This document shows, piece by piece, positions 49,501-61,768 of a stretch of 64,000 nt of DNA. The stretch comes from Sialis fuliginosa (lineage: Eukaryota; Arthropoda; Insecta; Megaloptera; Sialidae). The notes under the pieces are model-generated. The model was not told where the DNA came from and searched no databases. It saw only the letters and a list, made by a program, of their open reading frames with translations. The stretch is taken from positions 7,936,001 through 8,000,000 of the forward strand of contig OY540810.1 in NCBI GenBank assembly GCA_961205875.1. The letters run 5' to 3'. A program made the translations under genes and the position numbers. Position 1 is the first letter of the stretch. Each line of letters opens with the position of its first letter.

Positions 49501-50113
49501 TATTATTTAACATTTTACAAAGTAAATAAATAAAAACTAAATGTTTTTAATTTACTAGTAAAAGTAAGTTATTAGTCTTCACAGATATTGTATGATATTG
49601 TATGACAGTATCTTCCTCTCAGACGACGCGACGTGTGCACGTGTGCATGTATGCACATTATGTACTCCTAGAGGAAACGAATATTCGCAGATCTGCACGG
49701 TCGCACATTTGCATACAATGGATCAGTTGTGAGACTTGACTGACCCTGGCTGGATGCAATAGCACACTTTAATATACAGACACCATTCAGAACTTATAAT
49801 ACTATTCGTACAGGTTCTTATATTACTAAAGTTAAGAAAGTAATGATGAAGTGAAAGAAATTGTACATAAATAACTTTTGATATTGATACTTTTAATATT
49901 ACAATTAATAGCATGCCCCAACTTCTTATCATGGTCCAATAAGCCAGGCGTTTCGGTGTTTTAATTTATTATTTTTTAAATACTTTTGTCCAGTTAGAAT
50001 TAAATTTGGGACCATAGTGAAGTTACAATCTTTCTTGTGAACGTCTCATTTCTCGATTGCCTCTAGGCACATTTCCATATTTCCAGTAATCAACGCCTGC
50101 ACAGGTAGAAACG
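46502..50113. other. intronic, no feature recognised
   Basis: If the leader at 42743 belongs to the gene, this lies in its first intron. It is extremely AT-rich. A CAGTGGCGTAACAAGG phrase at 47203 is a likely left end of a hAT-like element with a G run, but its right end was not found. ACAGGGTGG at 49088 is a possible MITE end. Confidence 0.45.
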
Positions 50114-50322
50114 TTGACTTGACCAAGAAATTCTTGTTTTATGTATAACGAAAACAATATTTTTTTAATAGAATATATACTCTTAGTCCAACTATATTAT
50201 TGTTTTCGTCTGGCAATATTGCTTTAAAGAGAAACAATATAGTTGGATTAAGAGTATATTCTTATAATAAGAAAATACAGTTTTCGTTATACATAAAACA
50301 AGGATTTCTTGGCCCAAGTCAA
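50114..50322. mobile_element. foldback MITE, GACCAAGAAATC family, complete copy
   Basis: The arms TTGACTTGACCAAGAAAT and ATTTCTTGGCCCAAGTCAA, each continuing with ttgttttatgtataacgaaaac, enclose CTCTTAGTCCAACTATATT and its mirror. Almost the whole 209 bases pair. In the proposed first intron. Confidence 0.65.
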
Positions 50323-51284
50323 TTTTTTCATTGGTGAAATAATATTATTTGGTTTATTTTATAAGGAAATAACAGTAAAAAGTCGAGAAAAAAACTAGAG
50401 TATACGCATTTACTATACACTTATTTGGTTACTGTCCATCACTAGAGCAATTCTCTGGATTTAACGAAGTATGATCTATCTTTGTTAAATATTTATATTT
50501 TTGTCCAAAATCTTTTTTGGGTACAGAATGTAGATACGCCATATTTTAGTATTAAGAAATCTCGAGATATCTATATTTAAACATTCGTACCTACTGTTTA
50601 GTTAGCACAAACTCAAATAATTTCTAAAACGTATTAAAAATTAAAAATACTTGAATAATAATTACTCATGAATCATCAAATTCATTTTTTATTTATTTTT
50701 TATTGCTATGGGTAACATACTATATTAAGACCTTATAGAAATTGTTTGCTGTTATTGGCTAGCAGTAAATAAACACTCGAGTTACGATTTGAATCTGGGT
50801 GTTGTATTTGAATAACGTGTGTGGCCAGTGTCGCGGTCGTAGGAAACAGATTTTCTTTTTTTAGATATACATACATACATTGTATTTATTTACATGGAAT
50901 AATCGATTAAAATAATAAAATAATAATAAATACATATACATTAGGGTGGCCAAATTGTATGGAAGGAATTTTACCGACCTCGGTTAACCCCCTATGTGAA
51001 AGTACTCTCAATTCTAAGAAAAAACGCCCAAACTATACCTCTACATTCAACTTTAGTTCGGCGCATTTTTGATTGAATATTTTAAGTTTGAATTCATTGA
51101 ATTCAATGTGTGTATGTTAATATACATGAAAATTTACAATTTTTCATTTATTGTTTTTATCAAAACACCAACCCAAGAGTTTTTGGGTACGAGAATTCTG
51201 AATTTGATATTATTTTTTTCTTGAGCGCCACCTGGCATCAGTTTTGGAAACAAACTTAAAATTTTCAATCAATCAGATTTTAAA

Positions 51285-51585
51285 ATTCGACACGTTTTAA
51301 AGATGAAACGCTAAGAAGAGTATGCATATGCGTAAGTAGACGTATAAGAAATATGGATGAATAGCGTATGCGTACAAGTCACTTTACGTCGGTTATGCGT
51401 GTGAGAGAGAGAGATGAGTAAATGTGCATGAAAAAGATGGATGAATGCGTGCAGCTTAGGTTAGTGTTTTATATACGTTTTTGTGTTAAAATAATACGTT
51501 TGATTATTAATTTAATAATCGTTTTACTTAAATAAAAGTTTCACTTCAACCGTGTGCTTATGTGGGTGAGGTATGCACACACCAC
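51285..51585. mobile_element. partial copy of the 60820 hAT-like family
   Basis: The order of blocks follows 61367-61640: acgctaag, gcatatgcgt, ataagaaatat, ttttgtgttaaaataatac, gattattaatttaataatcg, tttcacttcaaccgtg and cttatgtgggtgaggt. Terminal repeats and a target duplication were not found, so it is a fragment. The middle carries a gtgtgagagagaga stretch not seen in the other copy. Confidence 0.6.
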
Positions 51586-52405
51586 TTTTTTTTATTAAAG
51601 AACGATTCCGCATGTATAGGAAAATGTTCAAATAAAATTCATAAATCGTATTTATGGCATATTTTATAGATTCGTTATAATTTACTGAGAAACATTGAAA
51701 TTTATTGTTACACTACAGTAGCGAAAATTGAAATGAAAATATGTGGTGGAAAGAATACGAATACTGATATAAAATTCACAATATCAGTTATATTTTCTCA
51801 CAGTAACAGTTTTTGCAGAAAAATATATTCACGAATAAAATAAAACGTCAGTCACGTGTTCTCATGGCTATCCGATGCACTGGTTTGTTCATATTTGTGT
51901 GTCCACTCAACCATGAGGCTTTTACATAAAGCTCTCACGGATATTCCACACTAAATACGTATGTATAACAAATAATAACATGTTACAAAAACCAGTGTCC
52001 GTATAATAAATTAAACAAACGCCCATGACTCTGCGCAATCATTTTTTTTTCGTTTTCCGATATAAGTATATTTAACATCGCGATAAGAAATGAATGTAAT
52101 TTTTCTATGCTATATACATATTGCTTTATATGGCTGGGTTATTTTTCTTTTGTTTCAATGTTATTGATAAAATATGTAAGCTGATATTTTTATTGGTATA
52201 CGGGAAATGCTTTTTTTTGTTTATTTTTTAATCGGATGATGGCAAATAAGGTTTCTATTGGTATTGTTTGACGTAATGGTAATAAATAAATAAAATTATT
52301 TAAAACACAAAATTAAAATTCCTTCCTATTTTTTCAACTTATATAAGCAATTTTTTCTGCTAAGATCTGAATAGACGCTCCCGATGATGCTCGAGATATC
52401 CTAAC

Positions 52406-53019
52406 CAGACCCGGATTTAGAAATTTGGCGCAGTTTGGAAAATTTCTGCCCGCCCCCCTCTTACCTTTTTGCTACGATTATGAAAAAAAACGTGAGCTGT
52501 CACTTTCGGAAAATTGTTAATTTCGCGTCGATTTTTGGAAACCCGTGGATCGGAAAAAATTCTTGTAAAAATAACAAACCTGCAATGTGTGCCGTTGGAA
52601 CGTGTAACACTTTCTATAATAAATAATAACATCGATAATCAATTACATTATGTTCAGTAAAAATGACAGAGTAGGTTATGTTTTTCACAATACTCACTGT
52701 TGCCCACTGTAGGGCATATAAGATGCAGGGAAACATCGATACTTACGAGTGTTTCAACTCTATAATTATATAATACGCTTTTGTAAATTGATTATCTTCT
52801 CAATTTGGGGATTTTTCACTTATTATGTTGGTACGTGAACCAACTAAATAGGCAAAAAATCCTCAACTCGAGTGTTCCAACCTAATCTAACCTTACATAC
52901 ATTCTTGGTTCCAATATTGACACTACAATTTTTGATAGTTCCGCCCAAAATTTGCCACCCCCTAAATCTTGCTGCCTTAGGCAGCTGCCTACATTGCCTG
53001 TTTGGTAAATCCGGGCCTG
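52406..53019. mobile_element. hAT-like element, CAGACCCGGATTTA ends
   Basis: CAGACCCGGATTTAG and GGTAAATCCGGGCCTG are inverted over 14 bases with small changes. ATCCTAAC (52398-52405) and ATCTTAAT (53020-53027) agree at six positions. Near the right end a cttaggcagctgcctac motif typical of this kind of insect element is seen. The overlapping short frames on both strands are not genes. Confidence 0.65.
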
Positions 53020-53828
53020 ATCTTAATCTAAAAGTGCCAAAAATGACGATTTTGGACATATTAATGAATATATTATCAAACGTGCAGTTTTTTTTAATTT
53101 TCGATCACGATAATAAATAGTACAATTTTTTTCGTCAAGATACTTACATTAGTTTGAAGATTTTGTTATATTTGTGTGTAATATAGTCCATTGACATTGT
53201 GTCACTGTTCAGCCTGCACTCTTTTAAAAATATCATATCTTTAAATTAGTATATCTCGTGTGAATGAAAACTTTAGAAAAAAATTCATGGTAATATATAC
53301 AATAATATACATATTTATAAATATGTTCGAAAGCATCATTTTTGGCACCTTTAGGTTAGAATATCTCGAGAACCTGAGTTAATTGAACAATTGATCGTTT
53401 ATTTAGGTCTTAGAAGCAAAACAAAAGTATTTTATTACTACCCAGTGTTATTAATACCAATTTTACAGTGGCTTTTATTGAGTACAAAACGTCATCAAAT
53501 GTTAAATGTAATGTTAATATAATCATAGTTTGTTTATATTAAAAATAAACTTAGATTTGAACTCATATGTTTAATAGATAGTTTTTACTTATTTAGATTT
53601 AGAATGGACTTGATGTTTATTTTAGTAAAAGCATTATAAATCTATCATATGTGCACTTAAAGTTAAACTGTACCTCGAATTTAAGAAGACATCTATGCAT
53701 TTTCTAGTGAAGCGTAAATAATAATGAAAATACACCATCTATGAATTAACTGTTCTAAAAGAATCAGATAAATATGATTTTTTCATCGAACTAAAATTTT
53801 CTATCACAAATGTGACACTGTCACCATC

Positions 53829-54051
53829 ATGTCAGACTGGCGTGATTTGGTATTGAGTGACACGTGGTGCGGTGATACGTGTAGTGACACGTGTAGTATT
53901 TGGTCCAGTGGTGAGTTTGAGCCGTTCTCTGATGACCTGGAGATCGACAGTGATGTTGAAACTGGCTTGGACTGGAGCATGTTCGAGCTGGGGCCCGATA
54001 AACAAATAGAAATGCAACCGGCTATTACAGGGAACCTTTGGATGGCTTATG
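53829..54051 (+). CDS. first coding exon of a putative PH-domain protein
   Basis: The frame opens at ATG 53829 in a favourable context (ATC ATG, A at -3) and stays open for 74 codons plus one base to a GT donor at 54052. The peptide begins MSDWRDLVLSDTW. It has a Cys/Thr/Ser stretch with CGDTCSDTC encoded by three diverged copies of a short gtgacacgtg unit, then an acidic segment with DDLEIDSDVE, and ends with GNLWMAY. The composition and G+C differ from the neighbouring AT-rich DNA, as expected of real coding sequence. The phase (1) fits the exon at 60428. GNLWMAY could be the first beta strand of a pleckstrin-homology fold. The acceptor or leader upstream of the ATG is not certain. A hAT-like element sits 41 bases past the donor. 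Family and function are not recognised. Confidence 0.6.
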
Positions 54052-54092
54052 GTAAAAAAATGTTTTTAAAGATTATTTTAATCTGTGCATAT

Positions 54093-54889
54093 TAGGGTTG
54101 TATACGAGACGAGACTACAAGAGACTCGTCTCGATCTCGAATTATACTACTAGTTGAGTCAAAGAAAGTTTTTTCTTTGGAACCAACAGAAATAGAACCG
54201 ATTTTAATGATTTTTTTTTAGATTTTGTTATACTATGTACATTATTTGATATCATAAATCAGAAACATTCTGGTTGTCGGAAAGAAAAAATATATATACA
54301 GGGTGCGGCATTTATTTTTGTAACTGTAACTATTGATAATATCAAAAAAGTGTTTTTTTCATAGAACTATTAAACATGTAATTCTGTGTAACTTTTGTAT
54401 AAAATAATTTTTTCTTAAAGCGTTCGCTTTAAGAAAAGCTTGACATCAAATTCGTTTATCTTACAGTACTTTTTTGAAAGTTTTTGCTTTTTATATTAGT
54501 TTTTTTTAAATAAATTATATTTTTAAATTTCTGCAAATTGTTTTGGATACCTCAACTCTATTTATGATAATTTAGTCGAAGAAACACCTTGAATATACAT
54601 TTCTAGCAAAAAATTCAATAAATTTACAAAGATGCAAAAATTTTTTTTTTTTAATTCCGGGAAAATCCTTATTCAAAAATCTGTATTATCTACACCTAAC
54701 TTATTGTTAGCTTAATGGTGTTGTTTTCCTTACATGGTGCGCGCGCATTTCATTACTCAAATTTCACCCTAAATGCACCTAAAGAAGTATAACTTCAATA
54801 AACCTATCTCGTCTCGTCCGAATTTAAGGCTCGGTTTGATCTCATTTCGAGACGGAGACCGAGAAAATTCTCATCTTGGTGCAGCTCTA
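54093..54889. mobile_element. hAT-like element in the intron after the first coding exon
   Basis: The left end TAGGGTTGTATACGAGACGA and the right end TGGTGCAGCTCTA are inverted. The flanking octamers GTGCATAT (54085-54092) and GTGTAAAT (54890-54897) agree at six of eight positions. The body shares gagacgagac motifs with the 17429 element. It lies 41 bases past the donor at 54052, so it has lengthened the intron without touching the splice site. A fragment starting ACAGGGTGCGGC (54299) may be nested. Confidence 0.6.
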
Positions 54890-54897
54890 GTGTAAAT

Positions 54898-57800
54898 AAT
54901 AGAATGTGTTATGTAGCAGAAATTAAGTTCATACAGAATTGCTTTTTGGCACAGATATTAAGAGCAGTTTTTTTTGCGTTTTATCTCGTTGACTGTTGTC
55001 GTGAAATAAAAATATGTCAAAGAGAAAACGTGCAGAAAATCAAAAAAATGTATAATTGTATTATACAGAAACTTTGGTTTCTTTGCCAAATGAAGACGGT
55101 TATGTTGTATTTACTTACATGTGCACCGAAAATAAGTTATGTAAATATATATTTACGTAACATATGTGTAAATCGTTGCTATTTTTTTATTTACGTTAAT
55201 TCAGGAATAGTTTTCCTTCATGCTGTTAATACGCATTGTCACCGTTCTATATTATTCAATTTCATTTAAGGGGTATAGATCAAAACTTGCCATGTCAATC
55301 TTAAACCAATTTGAGATATTTATAATTTTATAATTTTTTCGTTTTGAGTTATATTAAAACTATCATTAAGATATATGAATAATATTACATTATTGTACTT
55401 CAAACTTACTTTTTTATATGTGTATTATTCCTCCCCGACATGTGTATCAAAGGTCTCCGGGGTCGGGGTGGTTTTTTATACAGAAAATTTATATTTTGTT
55501 AAGAAATGTATGAACCTTTCCCAACTCTCCCTATAGGCCTAATATTGAACATGGCAACTTTTGTTATTAACTTAGAAATAAATCCCAGCAGGACAAGGCA
55601 AATTTTGAAATTGAACCGAGGGTGGTCATGGTTTTTATCCAATTTTCAGATTGGTATTTCATACAGTAAGACCAGGGATAGCAACAAAATATAATGAAAA
55701 AAAATCTCATTTTTGCACAAAAAGCAAGTTTTGATACCATTCTCCTCATTTTTGCAATTTACCGAAACACAATAAATATAGTTTGAATAAATATGAAAGT
55801 TATTGCAGATTATGAAAAACATGAAGTTTATATATCTTGATAATGTGTAGCAATAAATCTTCATATAATTTTTAGATTTATTTGCTAGCTAATATACGTA
55901 CTTATAATGTGTAGATGACAGATTAAATGTATCAGTTTTATTTTCGTTTTATGAGAGAAGTACTTAAGATAATTTCATGTCACAGATGCTTATTATTACG
56001 TCATGATACGTACTTAAACATAGTGTTCCCACATGGGTCGATATTTGACCATACTCAACATTACTAAATTGGTTTAGTTATATTCCAGTTTAGAATGCTT
56101 TATAAAGACATAAAATACGAGTATAATAGAATCAATAAAAATACAATGAATTATTTAATATGTAGTATAATATGATATTTCATATCTATTGGTAAATCTT
56201 GTTCTAGCTCTTTTTAAAATAAATTATATCAATCCGAAAAACATTTTTCAGTTATAAATGCAAAAAAGAGGCCATTTGCGGTTTCAAAATGTTTAATATT
56301 TTACTTTTTTAAGTAGACAATGGTTACTAGCAAGTAGCGCGTTATGATAGTTGGAGCCTCAGGCAGAAAATCCCCCCCTCCCCTTTTCGACAAAAATCAG
56401 TAGATAATTACAAAATTCATATTATACATACTTATATTATTTTTATCTTTTCTGCTCTTCAAATTATTTTTGTGACCTTACCTTCCAAGAGAACAAAAAA
56501 GGTCTTCACTTATTTTTTTCTACCCGGCTCGGACCCCCCTTTACCTCAAGGCCCTAGGCAGTTACCTAAAGTACCTACTAGTAACCAATTTCTAAATAAC
56601 GTTATTTGTATAACGATAACATTAAAATATTTGTGTGCCTGTAATAATATTGAAATAATATTTTCATTTTTCATTTGAACTAAAGTTAGTTAACAAGTAC
56701 TGAGTATTATCAAACTTATGTATATGACAGTTTCCTGACTGTATTAAAACAGTGATGATATATGTGAAATTTATCATGTACAATCATAGTCACCTACTGT
56801 TCTAAATTTCAAAACAAATCTATAGAGAATATCACAAAATTAATACATATTTTTGTTAGCTACTTTATAATACTGTAACGAAATAAATAACGTAACATTT
56901 TTTTGGGTTGCAATTTATTCTAAATTTATATTTACATAGTCATCAAGTTACGAAAATTAACGTAACAGAATACGACAGCCCTGGTCTTTGAATTAAGTAT
57001 CAATTTAAAAAGTGATTGAGATATATAAAGTCGGTAGCTTAGGACCGCGGTGAGATGCTGTGTGAACCGTTAGAGATATAAAATTTACAAAAGTGTATAA
57101 ATTGATCACGACCGGTGAACGGTATTTGACCGAAACCAGACGTGTAGCACTGAGACAACACAGAACTGGTTCGATGTTCTATTTTTTGTCACGTGTCTTT
57201 TGACATGGTTACTGGATCAAATTTTGTTGCAGTACGCGCAGAAAATAATTATAGTTTTGCACAATACAAAGTTACAGTTCTTAGCGACATACATTTACTG
57301 CAGTTCAACTATTTATGACGTATTACAGAGGTATTTTAGATTCTGTAGGAATAGAAAGAGCCAAAAATAATATTTTTCATTTTAATCTTAAAAAAATTTG
57401 ATACGTGCGCGTCGAGATTTGCGTATTAGTGTCCCGTACTGTATTGTTTTTCAATTTATTCGATTATTTTATTTTTAACTGGACTTATGCAATGATACCA
57501 AATAACTTTAAATTTAATAGCATGTTGTATTAAATTATACTTATTTTGAATTAGTATTTAAAAAATACGTAAGTGCGGTGAGTGTTAATAATTTTCGTGT
57601 GATCTAGACATCAATATACATATATTTTTTTAGGTTTTTTCTTATTATTACATTCGAAAATATGAACAAAAGACTATAAATATTTTTACGATTTTTTTGT
57701 TTGACAATTTGCCTTACATAATATTTAAGTTCCTTAAAGTTTCAGCTTTCATTTTATAACCCACTCACCGAGTTTGAATAAAAAGAATTGTTGAGTAACC

Positions 57801-58032
57801 CATTTACCCCCTTAAAAACCGCTATAACTTGAAAAATGTATTATTATAACTCAGGTCTATTATTGGTCCACCATTTACTATAATTATGCCAAATCTCATC
57901 TGTCTATGTCAAACGGTTCAACAGCCAGGGGTTATTTTACTGTGTAGTTGTAGCTCATGTTTTTGTAGTTCTAAAAATTAAAAGTGCAGTTGTAAAAGTC
58001 AATTTGTGTAGTTGAAAATTATAAAATACATT
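54898..58032. other. intron between the first and second coding exons
   Basis: No exon recognised. A 121-codon frame at 54904-55269 is the longest in the window but is Cys/Ile/Phe-rich, lacks a domain and has no splice context. A region near 56350-56570 (gagcctcaggcagaaaat, caaggccctaggcagtta) resembles a decayed element related to 52406. ACGACAGCCCTG near 56972 is a solo hAT-like end. Confidence 0.5.
56689..56870. mobile_element. copy of the GAGCTAACAAA MITE family in the intron
   Basis: Gttagttaacaagtactgag, tatgacagtttcctgact, ttaaaacagtgatgatat, atctatagagaatatcac and tttgttagctac follow the family order. It lies between the exons at 53829 and 60428. Confidence 0.5.
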
Positions 58033-58235
58033 GTAGCTAACTTTTCGGGCTGTTGTCCACGTTGTCGTATTTTTACACTTGACGTTTCGACTCTCATGTC
58101 AGAGTCTTCTTCAGAAGTGATTCTGAAACTCAGCATCAGTTTCAGAATCACTTCTGAAGAAGACTCCGACATGAGAGTCGAAACGTCAAGTGTAAAAATA
58201 CGACAACGTGGACAACAGCCCGAAAAGTTAGCTAC
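58033..58235. repeat. near-perfect 203-bp palindrome
   Basis: Arms of 98 bases (58033-58130 and 58138-58235) differ at one position and are separated by seven bases (CAGCATC). The same peptide can therefore be read on both strands, and the two open frames of 81 and 93 codons are products of the symmetry. Each arm contains CTGAAGAAGACTC, a loop, and GAGTCGAAACGTC. The palindrome lies in the intron before the exon at 60428. Confidence 0.9.
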
Positions 58236-59496
58236 TATGGACAACGGCCACGAAAGCCTACAGTATAAAATACATTATATGTATATATATTAAATATATG
58301 TATAATAGTATAAAAAAATATACTACAAAAAGGTACATCCAGTAGAAATTATAAGTAGAAAGAAAACAAATTTTAAAAAATAAGGAAAATGTGCAGTTGT
58401 AAAATTTTCTTAAAATAATTCTTGTCAACAGCAGAAGGCTGTGACAGACAGACACAGTTTTGATTTCACAAAATCCTTTTTTCGGTTTCGATATGGAATA
58501 CTAATTAATATAAAAAAGTCGTAACTTACAACTTGTAATTTTCTTGTAATAAGTATTGGCAGTTCTTGTCTTTGTATATCAATAAAAATTACTTGGTTAA
58601 TTAATTAAATATCTACTATGTATGTACATTGTACGCGTTAATGCTAGTAATTTAATTAATGCAATGTCGTCAATGCCCATTAAATGATTAAATGATTATA
58701 AATAAAATAAATGAACTAATGTCAACGGACATTTCATAGAGAAAGCAATATTATGTCCTTAACTGGTTAAAGTTCCATTGATTTAAAACTTTCTATGAAT
58801 GCAATAATAGATTACGCAGTATTGACATGACTAAATAACGTTTCCCAATGATAGTGATGTGTTATCATTGGTTTCCTGCCAATTATTGTTTGTATATTTT
58901 ACTATAATTCGATAAGTAAAATACGTCTACACACTCCAATAAAATAAACATTACTTTATCAGTTTTCATTCAATATTTATTTATCAACAATTTGCGGAGG
59001 ATGTAAGTTGTTCAGATTAAATAATATTATTCTCATTGAAATACGATTTTTATAAATAGACACAGTAATGCTGTATTTATCCAGCATTATAATGATTTTT
59101 TAAATAATGCATTTATGTCATATTGCTTTGGTACTAAATTATTCTAGATTATTTAATCTGTATTACCCTAAATGCATACATATGTGGTTTCTAAAAACTG
59201 GTTTTTATAATAATAAATTTTTATAAATAAAAAAAAAGTAGATAACATATAATATGTATGAAGCTTATTTAATTAAATTTTTAAGTACCTACTGTTTTGT
59301 CAAATATTAATAATAATTGAGGTGGGGGGATGATGCAGTGACGGATATGATTTAATTTTAATTGTTAGTTTAGTTTAAGACGAAGTTAAGATTATCGGAT
59401 GTTGAGTCAAAGTTGAAAATTGTGGTTTCATTTAAATTAAAATTAATTAAAGTCGAGACTGGACATAATTGCCAAGATCCCATTGACTTAAACGTA

Positions 59497-59567
59497 GACT
59501 TGGACCAAGAAATCTTTGTTTTATATATATAGATAACGAAAACAATATTTTCTTAATAAGAAAAGGT
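59497..59567. mobile_element. left-arm fragment of the GACCAAGAAATC family
   Basis: GACTTGGACCAAGAAATC followed by tttgttttata, ataacgaaaacaatattttc and ttaataagaaaa matches one arm of the 50114 copy and then stops. Confidence 0.55.
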
Positions 59568-60427
59568 AAAATTCATTGCATTCTTGGGGGTCATTCCGTT
59601 ACTGTTAAAACGACTTATTTGGGGACATGGGTTTATTTTGATGTTCTCTATACAACTCCTGGAAGTTTGTTGGTATATTTACGAGACACCCTGTATACAT
59701 ATTATTTATTGGCGCTGTGACATACACGTACAGTACATACAAGATTAATTTAAATTTCAATAATGAAGCTATTTCGTAGATATGAATGCATGCCAATCCC
59801 ACGAGTGCACTGGAGTTTATATTTGCATTCACATGTACCTTGATCCATACTCATTAACCGTAAACTACTGCCATCTATTAATAGATTGATTGAACGTAGG
59901 CACAGGTACATATTAAATACAGTAAATGGAATTTATGAACATCGGGAAGTTATGTTCATTTTGTATTTTAATAATATTTAGCAGATGTTATATTTGGGTT
60001 AAACAAATATAATGCTATTTCAAGCAGGCTGTAAAAATGTTGGGTTTAATTTGAAACAGTTTAGTAGAAATTATAGTACTTAGGAATTATGAGTCGTGAT
60101 TAAAACATAATTATTATTCTAGAACAAAAATTTGTTGGGGTAAAATTAAGATTTAAAGTTATGACTGAAATTCGGTTTATTTATTTTATGCCATTGTTAA
60201 TGTTTAACAATTTATCAAAACAATTTTAAGTATTTTGCAAAAACGTCAAGGAGAGATTTTCTATTGCATAATACTCTCGCATGTCATTTTTATTAACATA
60301 CAAATTGCTGGAATGTCTTTCAAAAAGACAAATGAAAATATCATCGAAATTTGATGTTAATGTTTTACAATCAATGATTTAGAAAAAATTAAACAAAACA
60401 ATAATGACATATATTTTATTTTTACAG

Positions 60428-60546
60428 AGCCGATCGCAGGCAGTAAGAGAATTCCAAATCCCGAGGAGCTGACATGGGAACCACACTTTTGTGTACTTCT
60501 TCAGGATGACCAAACATTCACTGCTTACAAATCAGAAGAATTAGCG
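60428..60546 (+). CDS. second coding exon, PH-like strands
   Basis: A pyrimidine-rich tract ending TTTTTACAG precedes the exon, and GTTAGT follows it at 60547. Joined in phase 1 to the preceding coding exon, the 119 bases give a split Glu codon plus 39 codons with no stop. The peptide includes RIPNPEELTWEPHF, then CVLLQDDQTF and YKSEELA. The pattern W-x-x-x-F-x-V-L-L followed by a turn and TFTAYKSEE is what strands 2 and 3 of many PH domains look like; GNLWMAY in the previous exon would be strand 1. PH domains often bind phosphoinositides or proteins at membranes, but no ligand can be read here. The exon ends in phase 0. I could not place it in a named PH protein family. Confidence 0.65.
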
Positions 60547-60819
60547 GTTAGTACAATCGAGTTAAACATACATTTTTATTTGTAAAAAGTTTTACTATAG
60601 ATGTTTGCAAGGACGAATTGAATATTTTGTATAGAAGGTCTATTTTGCCTGATCTCGAATATTTCACAATTTTTAACGATTTAATTTAAAAAATAATAAT
60701 GAAAGATATTTTTTTTATATAATGGAAATCATAAACTAAAGTTTGTAATTAATTAAATATAATATATTGGTATTAGTTTCAATAAATGAACAAACTTAAA
60801 AATTGTATAGTGTTCTAAT

Positions 60820-61655
60820 CAGGGCTGTGGAATCGGAATCTGGATTTATACTATTTTAAGTGAAGTCGGAGTCGGTAGAAAAGTTAATTAAATAATTGTT
60901 TTTGCACATTTATAATAATTTTTTTATGGAGAATGTAATTTAAAGATTATACTAATTTTCTTTAATATTAATGAATATTATACAGCATATTGAGAGTTAT
61001 TTACTTTTAAATACAAAAATATGGGATGTCCCCTTTAAAAAAATTAGTTTTGTAATTTTTAATTTATTTCAAGTTTGTATAGTTTTTAATGGACATCCTG
61101 TATAAAACAGTTATATTCTACATAAACTCTGGAGGTGTATAGTTTAAACTATTGCCACACCAAAACACAATAATAGATCTCCAAAATTAAGCCCAATAAT
61201 ACCTCAATGTTTTTCAAAAATATGTTACAATTTTATAATTCACATAATGACAATGAAATGCCTTGTGTTAACATGAAAAAGGTCGAAGTCGGAGTTAGAT
61301 TCGAAGTCGTAAATTTTTGAAGTGAAACTTCTTTAGCGAGACTAGTGAATTGAAATGACCTCGACAGATTTTTAAAGATAGAACGCTAAGGACAGTGTGC
61401 ATATGCGTGAGTATATTTATAAGAGAAAGATGAATGCGAACAAGTTAATGTATAAGAGAAATATCACTTTCCGTTGGTGTCAAGAAGCTACGTGTTTTGT
61501 AAACGGTTTTTGTGTTAAAATAATACGTTTGATTATTAATTTAATAATCGTTTACTTTATTTATCTAATTCGCTTGGTTAATGAAAACAAAAGAAGTTTC
61601 ACTTCAACCGTGCGCTTATGTGGGTGAGGCACACAGTACCGACTCTACAGCTCTG
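60820..61655. mobile_element. hAT-like element with perfect 8-bp duplication, inside the putative gene
   Basis: GTTCTAAT flanks both ends exactly (60812-60819, 61656-61663). The ends CAGGGCTGTGGAATCGG and CCGACTCTACAGCTCTG are inverted. The body includes gaagtcggagtcggt- and its mirrored forms (gtcgaagtcggag near 61282). It has no transposase; the 76-codon frame at 61397 is inside it. It lies in the intron between the exon at 60428 and the microexon at 61769. Its right half recurs at 51285. Confidence 0.8.
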
Positions 61656-61768
61656 GTTCTAATACTTTGATTGTGTACAATTGTACATACATACATACAT
61701 ATTTTATTTTATGCTTTTTTAAATGCATTCACATACTTATTGCTTTATTTTTAATATTTAACATGCAG

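Noticed and set aside
54904..55269. Longest open frame in the window, 121 codons, plus strand
   Set aside because: Cys/Ile/Phe-rich with no domain, no Kozak or splice support, and located in an intron with AT-rich composition like its surroundings.
57999..58293. Two overlapping frames on opposite strands with nearly the same peptide, suggesting a conserved small protein
   Set aside because: The identity is an automatic result of the near-perfect palindrome; no independent coding evidence exists.
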